Below, in pieces: positions 56,728 to 64,000 of a stretch of 64,000 bases of DNA. Every line of letters starts with the position of its first letter. Position 1 is the stretch's first letter. Position numbers and translations under genes: made by a program. Origin of the DNA: Legionella yabuuchiae (lineage in GTDB: Bacteria; Pseudomonadota; Gammaproteobacteria; Legionellales; Legionellaceae); the NCBI RefSeq assembly GCF_900640115.1, contig NZ_CAAAIW010000007.1, forward strand, positions 45,721 to 109,720, read 5' to 3'. The notes beneath the pieces were generated by a model that was not told the DNA's origin, did no database searches, and worked only from the letters and a program-made list of their open reading frames with translations.

Positions 56728-56858
56728 TTACTCTTGTATAAATCCTTTCAGCTGATGATACCATAGAGAAGCATAAACGCTATTCTTATTCTGAAGAAGA
56801 GAGTGATGAGTACCGTCTTCTATGATCTCTCCGTCCTTTATGATAATCAAGTAGTTAA
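56728..56858 (-). pseudogene. ABC-transporter C-terminal fragment
   Basis: Minus strand reads [20 protein letters not shown] + [20 protein letters not shown] + QE and stop, the end of an MsbA-type exporter ATPase domain (D-loop/H-loop parts missing). No upstream sequence remains; the 5' side runs straight into an rmlA fragment. Confidence 0.75.
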
Positions 56859-56862
56859 TATA

Positions 56863-57194
56863 GCGAAACAAATAAAACCTTCCGTACGAGGCGAATTAGA
56901 AATTTCAAGTATTAATCAAATTTATCTTGAAAAAAAACAGTTGCATGTTGAACGATTAGGCCGAGATTTACTTGGTTAGACGTAGGAACCTATAAAAACT
57001 TATTAAAGGCTGGAATGTTTGTTCAAACTGTCGAGCAAAAACAAGGATTAAAAATTGCTTGTCTTGAAGAAATAGCTTTCTCTAAAGATTGGATCTCTAT
57101 CGAACAATTAAAAAATATCAATAAATTTTTCAGAAACTCAACTTATGGTAGTTATTTAAAACAATTAGTAAAGAAAGAGTGTGGCGTTCCGTGA
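56863..57194 (+). pseudogene. RmlA (glucose-1-P thymidylyltransferase) C-terminal remnant
   Basis: [20 protein letters not shown] + [14 protein letters not shown], then after a one-base frameshift [20 protein letters not shown] + EQKQGLKIACLEEIAF, ending ...STYGSYLKQLVKKECGVP. This is the last ~110 residues of RmlA. The N-terminal nucleotidyltransferase core is missing. Indicates loss of a dTDP-sugar / O-antigen gene group here. Confidence 0.85.
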
Positions 57195-57249
57195 GCGGTC
57201 TGTAAATCATCTTCTTTTAGGTTAAATTAGCTACCTCTTAAACCTAATA

Positions 57250-57409
57250 TACCCGTAATCTTTCAAAATGCGTGATTTATGCTTTTTCTTTTTCGCCCTG
57301 CCGCATTTTAAAAAACTCGCAAGGGAATGAGCCATTACTCGCTTTTTAAAATGCGGCAGGACAAAAAATAAAGGCGCCTAAAAACACGCATTTTGAAAGA
57401 TTACGGGTA
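57250..57409 (+). mobile_element. MITE copy 5, downstream of the rmlA remnant
   Basis: Canonical 160-bp element, perfect ends, TA at 57248-57249 and 57410-57411. Lies 57 bases from the 3' end of yggT (minus). Confidence 0.95.
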
Positions 57410-57465
57410 TAAACGAGTCACGCACTTTATATCAATGAGCCACAAGGTCTCTCAAGGTGAGTTGC

Positions 57466-58041
57466 TTAAAGCAAAGCTACAGGAAGCAGGCCGCCAATAA
57501 AAAGGGTAATGACCTTTAAAACCACGATCACTAAAATGGGTGAAAAATCAAAACCAGAAATATCTGGAATAACCCGTCTACCTAAGCGAAGCAAAGGTTC
57601 GGTCAGAAGGTATAAGATCTCAGCGGCTGGGTTATGCCAAGTTGGATTAACCCAACTCATGACGGCGCGAATAATAACGGCGTAAAACAATAAATTGCAA
57701 GGTTGGATAATTAAATCAGCCAGAACATATAAAATAAAGTATTCAATGGGCATAAAGACGCCAAAGAACATAAGACTAGCTAAGGAAATCTTAATGATTT
57801 CGACGACCAGTAACACAATCATCGTTCCCCAATCATAGCGGCTGCGTCGGCTTTTATTAAAACTAAACAAGCGGTTTATCGGGTTAACAACGGGATTGGT
57901 TAATTTATGAATGACCTGGCTAACTGGATGAAGCACACTCACTCTTAAGTACTGTAAAGCGATTCTTAACCATAAAATAAATAAGACAAGACTAAAAAAT
58001 AAGGAAAATAAAAAATAACCAGCCGATAACAAGCCACCCAT
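57466..58041 (-). CDS. yggT: YggT-family membrane protein
   Basis: 191 residues; two copies of the YggT unit (about 5-75 and 95-185), each with membrane helices and the SRRSRYDWG / VNPTWHNPAAEILYLLTEPL + LRLGRRVIP type motif. Family linked to osmotic tolerance and cell-envelope functions; mechanism unknown. Last gene of the permease-yggS-proC-yggT group. Confidence 0.9.
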   Translation of the reverse strand: MGGLLSAGYFLFSLFFSLVLFILWLRIALQYLRVSVLHPVSQVIHKLTNPVVNPINRLFSFNKSRRSRYDWGTMIVLLVVEIIKISLASLMFFGVFMPIEYFILYVLADLIIQPCNLLFYAVIIRAVMSWVNPTWHNPAAEILYLLTEPLLRLGRRVIPDISGFDFSPILVIVVLKVITLFIGGLLPVALL

Positions 58042-58097
58042 GTTGTGATCTCCAAGAAACTAAGTTGTTTGAATTGTGATATCACTCCTTGTGAACG

Positions 58098-58886
58098 TTA
58101 GGAATGCTCTCCCAATTCTTTTGCGCGATTGTAAGCGGCATTCATTGCCATGAAAATAAGCTCACCGAACTCCTGTTGTTTAAATACTTCCAAAGCTGCA
58201 GCAGTTGTCCCTCCTGGTGAAGTGACCTGCGTTCTTAATTCAGATAATTCATGCGTTTCTCCAAGCGCCAACTCTAATGCCCCTGCTACCGTTTGCAATG
58301 CAAAGGTTTTGGCGGTTGATTGCTTAAGTCCTAGCAGTTTAGCGGCATTAATCATTTCTTCCATAAATAAAAACACATACGCCGGGCCGCTACCAGAAAG
58401 GGCGTTAAACGCATCCATCTCAAGTTCGTTTTGAACCCAAGTTGTAATTCCGGTCGCGTCAAAAATAAATTCTGCCTGGTGTTTCTGAGTCAGCGTAACT
58501 TGTGAGTTTGCCGCTAAAGGCGTTGCACCTTTGCCAACGGATGAGCCTATATTAGGCATTGCGCGTACTATCGCAAGCGATGGATTGAACGATTCAAACC
58601 AAGAGAGGCTAATGCCGGCAGCAATGCTGATTACAAGCGCACTGGGCGGAATAGATGTGTTGATCTCCTGCATGACCTTTTCCATCATCACAGGCTTTAC
58701 AGCCAGAATGATTACATCCGATTTAGGTAGAAAGGCTAAGTTATCGGAATGGGTTTTTATACCCTCAGCGGTTGTTCCAACGGGTAATGACGGAGCAGAA
58801 GCAAAGAGGGATAAAGTCTGTTCTTTCAACAGGCCAAGCGCAATGGCTTTTGCCATATTCCCGAATCCTACAAAAGTAATATTCAT
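58098..58886 (-). CDS. proC: Pyrroline-5-carboxylate reductase
   Basis: 262 residues. N-terminal NAD(P)-binding ITFVGFGNMAKAIALGLL. C-terminal signature MDAFNALSGSGPAYVFLFME + E and LRTQVTSPGGTTAAALEVF. Last step of proline synthesis. Overlaps yggS by 4 bases. Confidence 0.95.
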   Translation of the reverse strand: MNITFVGFGNMAKAIALGLLKEQTLSLFASAPSLPVGTTAEGIKTHSDNLAFLPKSDVIILAVKPVMMEKVMQEINTSIPPSALVISIAAGISLSWFESFNPSLAIVRAMPNIGSSVGKGATPLAANSQVTLTQKHQAEFIFDATGITTWVQNELEMDAFNALSGSGPAYVFLFMEEMINAAKLLGLKQSTAKTFALQTVAGALELALGETHELSELRTQVTSPGGTTAAALEVFKQQEFGELIFMAMNAAYNRAKELGEHS

Positions 58887-59566
58887 TGGCGTTTTCCAAA
58901 AATGGCTTGTCCAATTCGAACAATAGTGCTGCCTGCACGAATGGCTGCTCGAAAATCAGTACTCATTCCCATAGACAGCGTATCCATATTCATTTCAAAT
59001 TCTTGATTCAGGGACTGTAACAAATGATGAAGACAAAGAAAACGTTCATATTGCTGGAGTTCATTATTTTCGCGTTTGGGAATAATCATTAACCCTCTTA
59101 AATTCAGGTGGGGTAGACGTAAAATATTGGCAACTAGCGCTGGGGCTTCAGCCGGACTTAGGCCAGCCTTTGTGTTTTCTTTATCCAAATTGATTTGAAT
59201 GCAAACATTAAGAGGGGTGAGATGAGGTGCTCGAGCCTTATTCAAGGCTTCAGCCACAGAGAGTCGACAAACGCTATGCACCCAATCAAAGTGTTCAGCA
59301 ATGCTGTGTGCTTTATTGCTTTGAATCTGGCCGATAAAGTGCCATTGAATATTGAACGAGGCTAACGCCTGGATTTTAGGAAGCGCTTCCTGTAAATAGT
59401 TTTCACCAAAATCTCGGATGCCAGCATCATAAGCACTTTTGATCGCATCAATCGATTGGTTTTTGCTGACCGCTAACAGTTGAATGGTGTCAGGAGAGCG
59501 ATCATAAGCTTCTGCTGCTTTGCTAATAGCCTGGTAAACCTCTTCTATGCTAAGCGCAATGGACAT
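58883..59566 (-). CDS. yggS: YggS/PLPBP, pyridoxal-phosphate homeostasis protein
   Basis: 227 residues from ATG 59566; GTG 59575 is an alternative. Alanine-racemase-like barrel with the PLP lysine K35 (LLAVSKNQS), FGENYLQEAL, WHFIGQIQSNK and MGMSTDFRAAIRAGSTIVRI. Single-domain barrel with no racemase activity in known members. Conserved operon with proC and yggT. Confidence 0.93.
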   Translation of the reverse strand: MSIALSIEEVYQAISKAAEAYDRSPDTIQLLAVSKNQSIDAIKSAYDAGIRDFGENYLQEALPKIQALASFNIQWHFIGQIQSNKAHSIAEHFDWVHSVCRLSVAEALNKARAPHLTPLNVCIQINLDKENTKAGLSPAEAPALVANILRLPHLNLRGLMIIPKRENNELQQYERFLCLHHLLQSLNQEFEMNMDTLSMGMSTDFRAAIRAGSTIVRIGQAIFGKRQ

Positions 59567-59567
59567 A

Positions 59568-60866
59568 CTAAGCACCTAATGTATGTTCAAGTCCATAAAG
59601 AATTGCAGACAGGGCAATAAGTCCAACGAATGCCGTAAATGCATTGGCTAAAGGCTTACGATATTGCTTCATACTTGGTACGGTTTTGATGGCATACATA
59701 GGCATGATAAACAAAAATATTGCGATGATAGGCCCGCCTAATGTTTCGATGAGCGTCAGTATATTGGGATTAATCGTCGCAATGATCCAGCATGTTAAAA
59801 TGATAAATAAATCGATGCCAATATCAAGTGTGCGAGTAGATAGGGTTTTATTGCGTTTTTTTAATGATTTGTTGATCATACCGGCTAATCCCTCACTGGC
59901 GCCAAGATAATGACCCAGATATGACTTGGCGATTGCTAGAAAAGCGATGATTGGTGCGATATAAGCAATCAATGGGGTATGAAAATGATTCGCCAAATAA
60001 GACAAAATCGAAATATTTTGCTGCTTTGCTTCAGCAAGATTTTCTGGAGATAAGCTTAAAACACAACTAAATACAAAAAACATCACCGTTGCGATCATTA
60101 ATAAATGCGTAGCTTTTAAAATTCCAGAACTTTTTTCTGCAGCATTCTCGCCATATCTTTTTTTCTGGCTTACAGCAAATGAAGAAATAATTGGCGAATG
60201 ATTAAATGAAAAAATAACGACGGGGATTAATAGCCATAACGACATCAATAAGGATTTAATGCTGTTGTGGCCTACAGGTTGATAATGAAAAATAGCACCG
60301 TTCCAGTGTGGAACTAGGTACAGTGACAACATCACAAGAATCATGATGAATGGGTACACTAAAAAGCTCATCGCTTTGATCACCATATGTTGTCCCATTC
60401 GGATAATCAACATTAATCCGATGATTAGCAATAATGAGATCAATGCTCGTGGGGGTGTCGGAAGATGCATCTGATTTGCAATGAAGCTTTGCGTGGTATT
60501 GGTTAGTGCCACGCTATACATCAATAAAATAGGAAAAATCGAGAAAAAATAAAGATAGGTCAGAAGCTTGCCCGCCTTTTCACCAAAATGTTGATCCACC
60601 ACATCGGTAATATCAGTCTGCTCACCGGAACCAGATAATACAAAGCGACATAATGCTTGGTGAGAAAAATAAGTCATGGGGAAAGCTAATAGGGTCATGA
60701 TAATTAACGGGAGTATGCCATTCAACCCCGCGTCAATGGGAAGAAATAACGTTCCTGCGCCAATTGCTGTTCCATAAAGACTGAGCATCCAGGTGGTGTT
60801 ATGTTTGCGATTTAAGTCTATTGTATTAACGGTTAAGGGTATAGCGATAGAAGCATCCGAGGACAT
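59568..60866 (-). CDS. Hydroxy/aromatic amino-acid permease (HAAAP/SdaC type)
   Basis: Start ATG 60866 (GGGG upstream) gives 432 residues; the frame is open to 60899. About 11 membrane helices. First helix MLSLYGTAIGAGTLFLPIDA is characteristic of the HAAAP family (SdaC, TdcC, Mtr, TyrP). FNHSPIISSFAVSQKKRYGE in the middle is also typical and points to the SdaC/serine-type branch. Substrate inferred. Its stop overlaps the upstream in-frame GTG of yggS by three codons. Confidence 0.85.
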   Translation of the reverse strand: MSSDASIAIPLTVNTIDLNRKHNTTWMLSLYGTAIGAGTLFLPIDAGLNGILPLIIMTLLAFPMTYFSHQALCRFVLSGSGEQTDITDVVDQHFGEKAGKLLTYLYFFSIFPILLMYSVALTNTTQSFIANQMHLPTPPRALISLLLIIGLMLIIRMGQHMVIKAMSFLVYPFIMILVMLSLYLVPHWNGAIFHYQPVGHNSIKSLLMSLWLLIPVVIFSFNHSPIISSFAVSQKKRYGENAAEKSSGILKATHLLMIATVMFFVFSCVLSLSPENLAEAKQQNISILSYLANHFHTPLIAYIAPIIAFLAIAKSYLGHYLGASEGLAGMINKSLKKRNKTLSTRTLDIGIDLFIILTCWIIATINPNILTLIETLGGPIIAIFLFIMPMYAIKTVPSMKQYRKPLANAFTAFVGLIALSAILYGLEHTLGA

Positions 60867-60962
60867 AACATAAACCCCATTTTTATTTAAATTAAGCAAT
60901 TTTGACCTACAAAGATAGAATAAATTGCTACTATAATTACAATTAATTCATTATTTTAACAC

Positions 60963-60987
60963 AGTGACTTCAATAAAGTCACTTTTT
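60963..60987 (+). terminator. Terminator-like hairpin with T-run, no gene upstream
   Basis: AGTGACTT pairs with AAGTCACT (8 bases, loop CAATA), followed by TTTTTG on the plus strand. It lies about 100 bases upstream of the permease start, which is on the other strand, so it would end a plus-strand transcript for which no gene is seen. Confidence 0.4.
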
Positions 60988-61190
60988 GTGATCGGGAGAC
61001 CTATAATATAAGCATATTTTTTTTAGCGTGGCCAGCGATTTGCAATAAAAAAATGCGCGTAGTAAATTAAGCCCTGCGCCATGATTTTTACCTCCACTTA
61101 CGTAAAAATATTTACTCATTCTTGAAATAGCTCTGTCACAAAAATCAAGTCGCGAACAATACCAGTATCTTCAGTTTGAATGGATATCTA

Positions 61191-61350
61191 TACCCGTGAT
61201 CTTCCAAAATGCATGTTTTATACTTTTTCTTTTTCGCCCTACTGCATTTTAAAAAACTCGCAAGGGAATGAGCCATTACTTACTTTTTAAAATGCAGCAG
61301 AACTAAAAATAAAGGCGCCTAAAACCACGCATTTTGAATGATCATGGGTA
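61191..61350 (+). mobile_element. MITE copy 6, diverged, upstream of pilT
   Basis: 160 bases, about 15 substitutions from the canonical copy (TACCCGTGATCTTCC start, CATGGGTA end). TA precedes at 61189-61190 but GA follows, so the right target copy has mutated. Inner palindrome CCTACTGCATTTTAAAAA weakened. Confidence 0.9.
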
Positions 61351-61477
61351 GAGATGATCTGAACAAGTCAGTTAGAGTGTTCAGGATCAACACCTGCATC
61401 ATGACGCCCCGAGTTGCTGATGATTAATTCTTGAGCTAATCTTTGAATTATTATGTTTAACAATTTAAAGGTACTGA

Positions 61478-62512
61478 ATGGATATTACTGAATTATTAGG
61501 CTTTGCAGTAAAAAATAATTCTTCCGATTTACATTTATCAGCGGGAATGCCTCCTATGATTCGCGTTGATGGTGATTTACGCAAAATCAACGTTCCCTCC
61601 ATGGAACATAAAGACGTCATTAAAATCATTTATGACATCATGAATGATAAGCAACGTAAAGATTATGAAGAAAAACTTGAGACAGATTTCTCGTTTGAAA
61701 TTACTAATCTTTCTCGATTTAGGGTTAATGCGTTTAATCAAGCGCGTGGGGCCGCCGCGGTATTTCGTACTATTCCTTCAAAAATTCTTGGCTTAGATGA
61801 TTTAAAATTACCTGGCGTTTTTACGGATATGGCCAGTTATCCAAAAGGGTTAGTATTAGTGACAGGACCTACTGGTTCTGGTAAGAGTACGACGCTTGCG
61901 GCGATGATCGATTATATCAACAGCACCCGCTATGATCATATTCTTACCGTTGAAGATCCTATTGAATTTGTGCATAACAGCAATAAATCGTTAGTGAACC
62001 AACGTGAAGTTCATAAAGATACTTTTAGCTTTAGTGCCGCCCTTCGTTCGGCATTAAGGGAAGATCCTGATGTGATTTTGGTCGGAGAGTTGCGAGATTT
62101 GGAAACCATTCGACTGGCGATGACCGCCGCTGAAACTGGACATCTTGTGTTTGGTACGTTACATACGAACTCAGCGACCAAAACCATAAACCGGATTATT
62201 GATGTCTTTCCAGGCGAAGAAAAATCCATGGTTCGATCCATGTTATCTGAATCATTACAAGCGGTTGTGGCTCAAACCTTATTAAAGAAAGTGGGTGGGG
62301 GTCGTGTCGCGGCTTTAGAAATCATGATTTGCAATTCAGCCATTAGAAACTTAATTCGTGAAGATAAAATCGCGCAAATGTACTCATCGATTCAAACCGG
62401 ACAAGCACAAGGAATGCTGACTTTAGATCAGCACCTTTCCAAGTTAGTTTCTGATAACTTAATCTCTAGAGATACGGCACGCGCTGTTGCAATGAATAAA
62501 ACGATGTTTTAA
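61478..62512 (+). CDS. pilT: PilT, type IV pilus retraction ATPase
   Basis: 344 residues, standard length. Walker A GPTGSGKST near 131-139, Asp box, Walker B VILVGELRDLETIRLA with the AIRNLIREDK retraction motif near 291 and the His box HLVFGTLHTNSA. Hexameric ATPase that retracts pili; needed for twitching and DNA uptake. Divergent from the permease-yggS-proC-yggT genes; pilT beside yggS/proC/yggT is a common gammaproteobacterial context. Confidence 0.96.
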   Translation: MDITELLGFAVKNNSSDLHLSAGMPPMIRVDGDLRKINVPSMEHKDVIKIIYDIMNDKQRKDYEEKLETDFSFEITNLSRFRVNAFNQARGAAAVFRTIPSKILGLDDLKLPGVFTDMASYPKGLVLVTGPTGSGKSTTLAAMIDYINSTRYDHILTVEDPIEFVHNSNKSLVNQREVHKDTFSFSAALRSALREDPDVILVGELRDLETIRLAMTAAETGHLVFGTLHTNSATKTINRIIDVFPGEEKSMVRSMLSESLQAVVAQTLLKKVGGGRVAALEIMICNSAIRNLIREDKIAQMYSSIQTGQAQGMLTLDQHLSKLVSDNLISRDTARAVAMNKTMF

Positions 62513-62592
62513 AACAACGATTCGCTGCAATCCGAGAATGTACTGTTTAACTTTGTCACAGAATAAATGGAGAGCAACGGGTGGAACCTATA

Positions 62593-62752
62593 TACCCGTA
62601 ATCTTTCAAAATGCGTGATTTATGCTTTTTCTTTTTCGCCCTGCCGCATTTTAAAAAACTCGCAAGGGAATGAGCCATTACTCGCTTTTTAAAATGCGGC
62701 AGGACAAAAAATAAAGGCGCCTAAAAACACGCATTTTGAAAGATTACGGGTA
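62593..62752 (+). mobile_element. MITE copy 7, between convergent pilT and rph
   Basis: Canonical 160-bp copy, TA at 62591-62592 and 62753-62754. Being a long hairpin between convergent genes it could also serve as a bidirectional terminator; nothing else that looks like one lies in 62513-62867. Confidence 0.95.
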
Positions 62753-62867
62753 TATTCCTTGTATCAACGTGCTGTGCTTTAAGCACCGCATCCATGCTTA
62801 CACTCAAGCTCTATTGGGATGCAGCGCTCAAAGCTTCGAATAGGTTAACTCTATATTTTTCTGTAGA

Positions 62868-63575
62868 TCAAGCTGTCTTCTGATGGTCAAAGAGCTGATG
62901 AATACCCGTTTCTGCCAAAGCCAACATTTCATTGAGTTGTTCACGTGTAAACGCGCCATCTTCTGCGGTTCCTTGTACTTCTATGTATTGGTTTTTATCA
63001 TTCATGACCACGTTCATGTCGGTTTCAGCCAACACATCTTCAGCATAATCCAAATCCAATACTGCTTGTCCTCGGTAAACCCCAACTGAAACCGCAGCAA
63101 CATAATGAAACTCAGGTCTTTTTCGTAATTTTTCGCGTGACAACATCCAATCTAAGGCATCTTTTAAAGCGACGCAAGCGCCCGTTATAGCTGCGGTTCG
63201 AGTTCCTCCATCCGCTTGAATCACATCGCAATCCAACGTGATGGTGTGTTCGCCTAACGTTTTTAAATCCACACAGGTGCGTAAAGAACGGCCTATCAAG
63301 CGTTGTATTTCTAAGGTTCGTCCGCCTTGTTTACCCTTAGCAGCTTCACGCTCTGTTCGGCTATGAGTCGCACGAGGCAGCATTCCATATTCTGCCGTCA
63401 CCCACCCCTGATTTTTTCCTTTTAAAAATCTCGGAACACCGTCGGTCACGGATGCGGTACAAAGTACCCTCGTATTACCAAATTCAACTAAAACCGACCC
63501 CTCGGCATGATGAGTAAAATTGCGAGTAATTTTTATGCCTCTTAATTGATTAACTTCACGATTGCTAGGACGCAT
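62868..63575 (-). CDS. rph: Ribonuclease PH
   Basis: 235 residues; [20 protein letters not shown] start, [29 protein letters not shown] and the phosphate-site [20 protein letters not shown]. Phosphorolytic 3' trimming of tRNA precursors. Full length and intact. Flanked by MITE copies on both sides. Confidence 0.96.
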   Translation of the reverse strand: MRPSNREVNQLRGIKITRNFTHHAEGSVLVEFGNTRVLCTASVTDGVPRFLKGKNQGWVTAEYGMLPRATHSRTEREAAKGKQGGRTLEIQRLIGRSLRTCVDLKTLGEHTITLDCDVIQADGGTRTAAITGACVALKDALDWMLSREKLRKRPEFHYVAAVSVGVYRGQAVLDLDYAEDVLAETDMNVVMNDKNQYIEVQGTAEDGAFTREQLNEMLALAETGIHQLFDHQKTA

Positions 63576-63601
63576 CTTGGTTCCTTAAAAAAATGAGTAA
63601 G

Positions 63602-63632
63602 TATATACTCAAGATACTTCAAAATGCGACTT
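63602..63632 (+). repeat. Degenerate MITE left half-end upstream of rph
   Basis: TATATACTCAAGATACTTC + AAAATGCGAC resembles the left terminal repeat (TATACCCGTAATCTTTC + AAAATGCG). No right end within 200 bases. It lies within the presumed rph promoter region. Confidence 0.45.
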
Positions 63633-63706
63633 TTTTGTCATCCTGACGGCTCACAAATGGCATACATAACGTATTATTTATTCCAGATATAATTTAGTCC
63701 TGCATC

Positions 63707-63763
63707 TCTGTACATGACAAAAAAACCTGTCATGCCCGCGCAGGCGGGCAACCATTTCTGGTT
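63707..63763. repeat. Short repeat block with TGCCCGC/GCGGGCA hairpin
   Basis: CTCTGTACATGACAAAAAAA + CCTGTCATG is like the reverse complement of the 24549-24583 hairpin, and runs into TGCCCGCGCAGGCGGGCA, a 7-base-arm hairpin. Non-coding, dispersed-repeat character. Confidence 0.6.
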
Positions 63764-63841
63764 TGGCACTGAAGTAAATTAAGATAACTCGCTGCCATAG
63801 AATGAAAATCATATAATCTCGATCGTCAACAGGGGGTTATA

Positions 63842-64000
63842 TACCCGTAATCTTTCAAAATGCGTGATTTATGCTTTTTCTTTTTCGCCCTGCCGCATTT
63901 TTAAAAAACTCGCAAGGGAATGAGCCATTACTCGCTTTTTAAAATGCGGCAGGACAAAAAATAAAGGCGCCTAAAAACACGCATTTTGAAAGATTACGGG
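63842..64000 (+). mobile_element. MITE copy 8, truncated by the window end
   Basis: Canonical copy with one extra T in the inner left arm (GCATTTTT). TA precedes at 63840-63841. The last two bases of the element fall outside the window. Confidence 0.93.

Larger units (their letters stand above)
60867..61477. other. Divergent intergenic region permease / pilT
   Basis: About 610 bases without a gene. Contains a terminator-like hairpin at 60963-60987 and a diverged MITE at 61191-61350. AAAGG lies 6 bases before the pilT ATG. Promoters for both genes must lie here but none is sharp by eye. Confidence 0.4.

Noticed and set aside
56896..56912. LetA-box-like TTAGAAATTTCAAG
   Set aside because: Lies inside the rmlA remnant, is only partly symmetrical and has no RNA gene downstream; probably chance.

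Overview
The window looks like chromosome of a Legionella-type gammaproteobacterium, probably not L. pneumophila itself. The base composition is AT-rich. An enhA-enhB-enhC-like operon with a 1201-residue Sel1-repeat EnhC is present. The uvrY/gacA-type regulator letA lies next to uvrC. There is an outer-membrane protein of the Legionella MOMP-like type, a bacterial phenylalanine hydroxylase, and a very large eukaryote-like ankyrin/helicase protein with effector character. Species assignment is inference; no rRNA or tRNA gene is visible.

Layout. 1-5 kb: end of an EamA permease, a FadH-like flavoenzyme and a DEAD-box RNA helicase. 5-14.4 kb (accessory): an orphan VgrG-like spike protein, a 1388-residue ankyrin + glycosyltransferase-like + SF2 helicase protein with acidic repeats and basic C-terminal clusters, then a graveyard of IS481, IS110 and IS4 remnants around a GDSL lipase. 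14.4-28.9 kb: housekeeping genes, namely a Ca2+ ATPase with a CaCA antiporter, djlA, waaA, dksA, hemA-prfA-prmC, a small conserved gene with an M50 protease, comF, bioC and phhA. 28.9-35.5 kb: an unusually long OtsA-OtsB fusion, then letA and uvrC. 35.6-38.1 kb (accessory): a tandemly duplicated cassette of a small secreted protein plus a stand-alone reverse transcriptase. 38.3-44.9 kb: enhABC followed closely by alsS. 45-64 kb: hsp20, rpsT, an OMP, murJ, two M17 aminopeptidases with holC, lptFG, a YdcF/ElyC-like protein, decayed ABC-transporter and rmlA fragments, yggT-proC-yggS, an amino-acid permease, pilT and rph.

Two things stand out. First, a roughly 160-bp nested-palindromic element (MITE-like, 25-bp terminal inverted repeats, TA flanks) occurs eight times, always in the same orientation. 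A ninth element has the same ends but a different core, and there are several half-remnants. One copy splits an IS481 transposase gene, which lets the empty site be reconstructed as a TA duplication. Second, in the reverse-transcriptase cassette the two copies of the small secreted gene are almost identical over the promoter and the first two thirds of the gene. They then diverge abruptly at the 3' end, and become near-identical again in the adjoining RT 3' end. This resembles targeted 3'-end diversification, although no template repeat was found and the RT lacks the DGR signature.

Named pathways: lipopolysaccharide assembly (waaA, lptF, lptG), peptidoglycan (murJ, EnhA L,D-transpeptidase fold, EnhC), haem entry (hemA), translation termination (prfA, prmC), virulence regulation (letA) and type IV pilus retraction (pilT). 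All calls come from reading the sequence and translations by eye; no database search was run.
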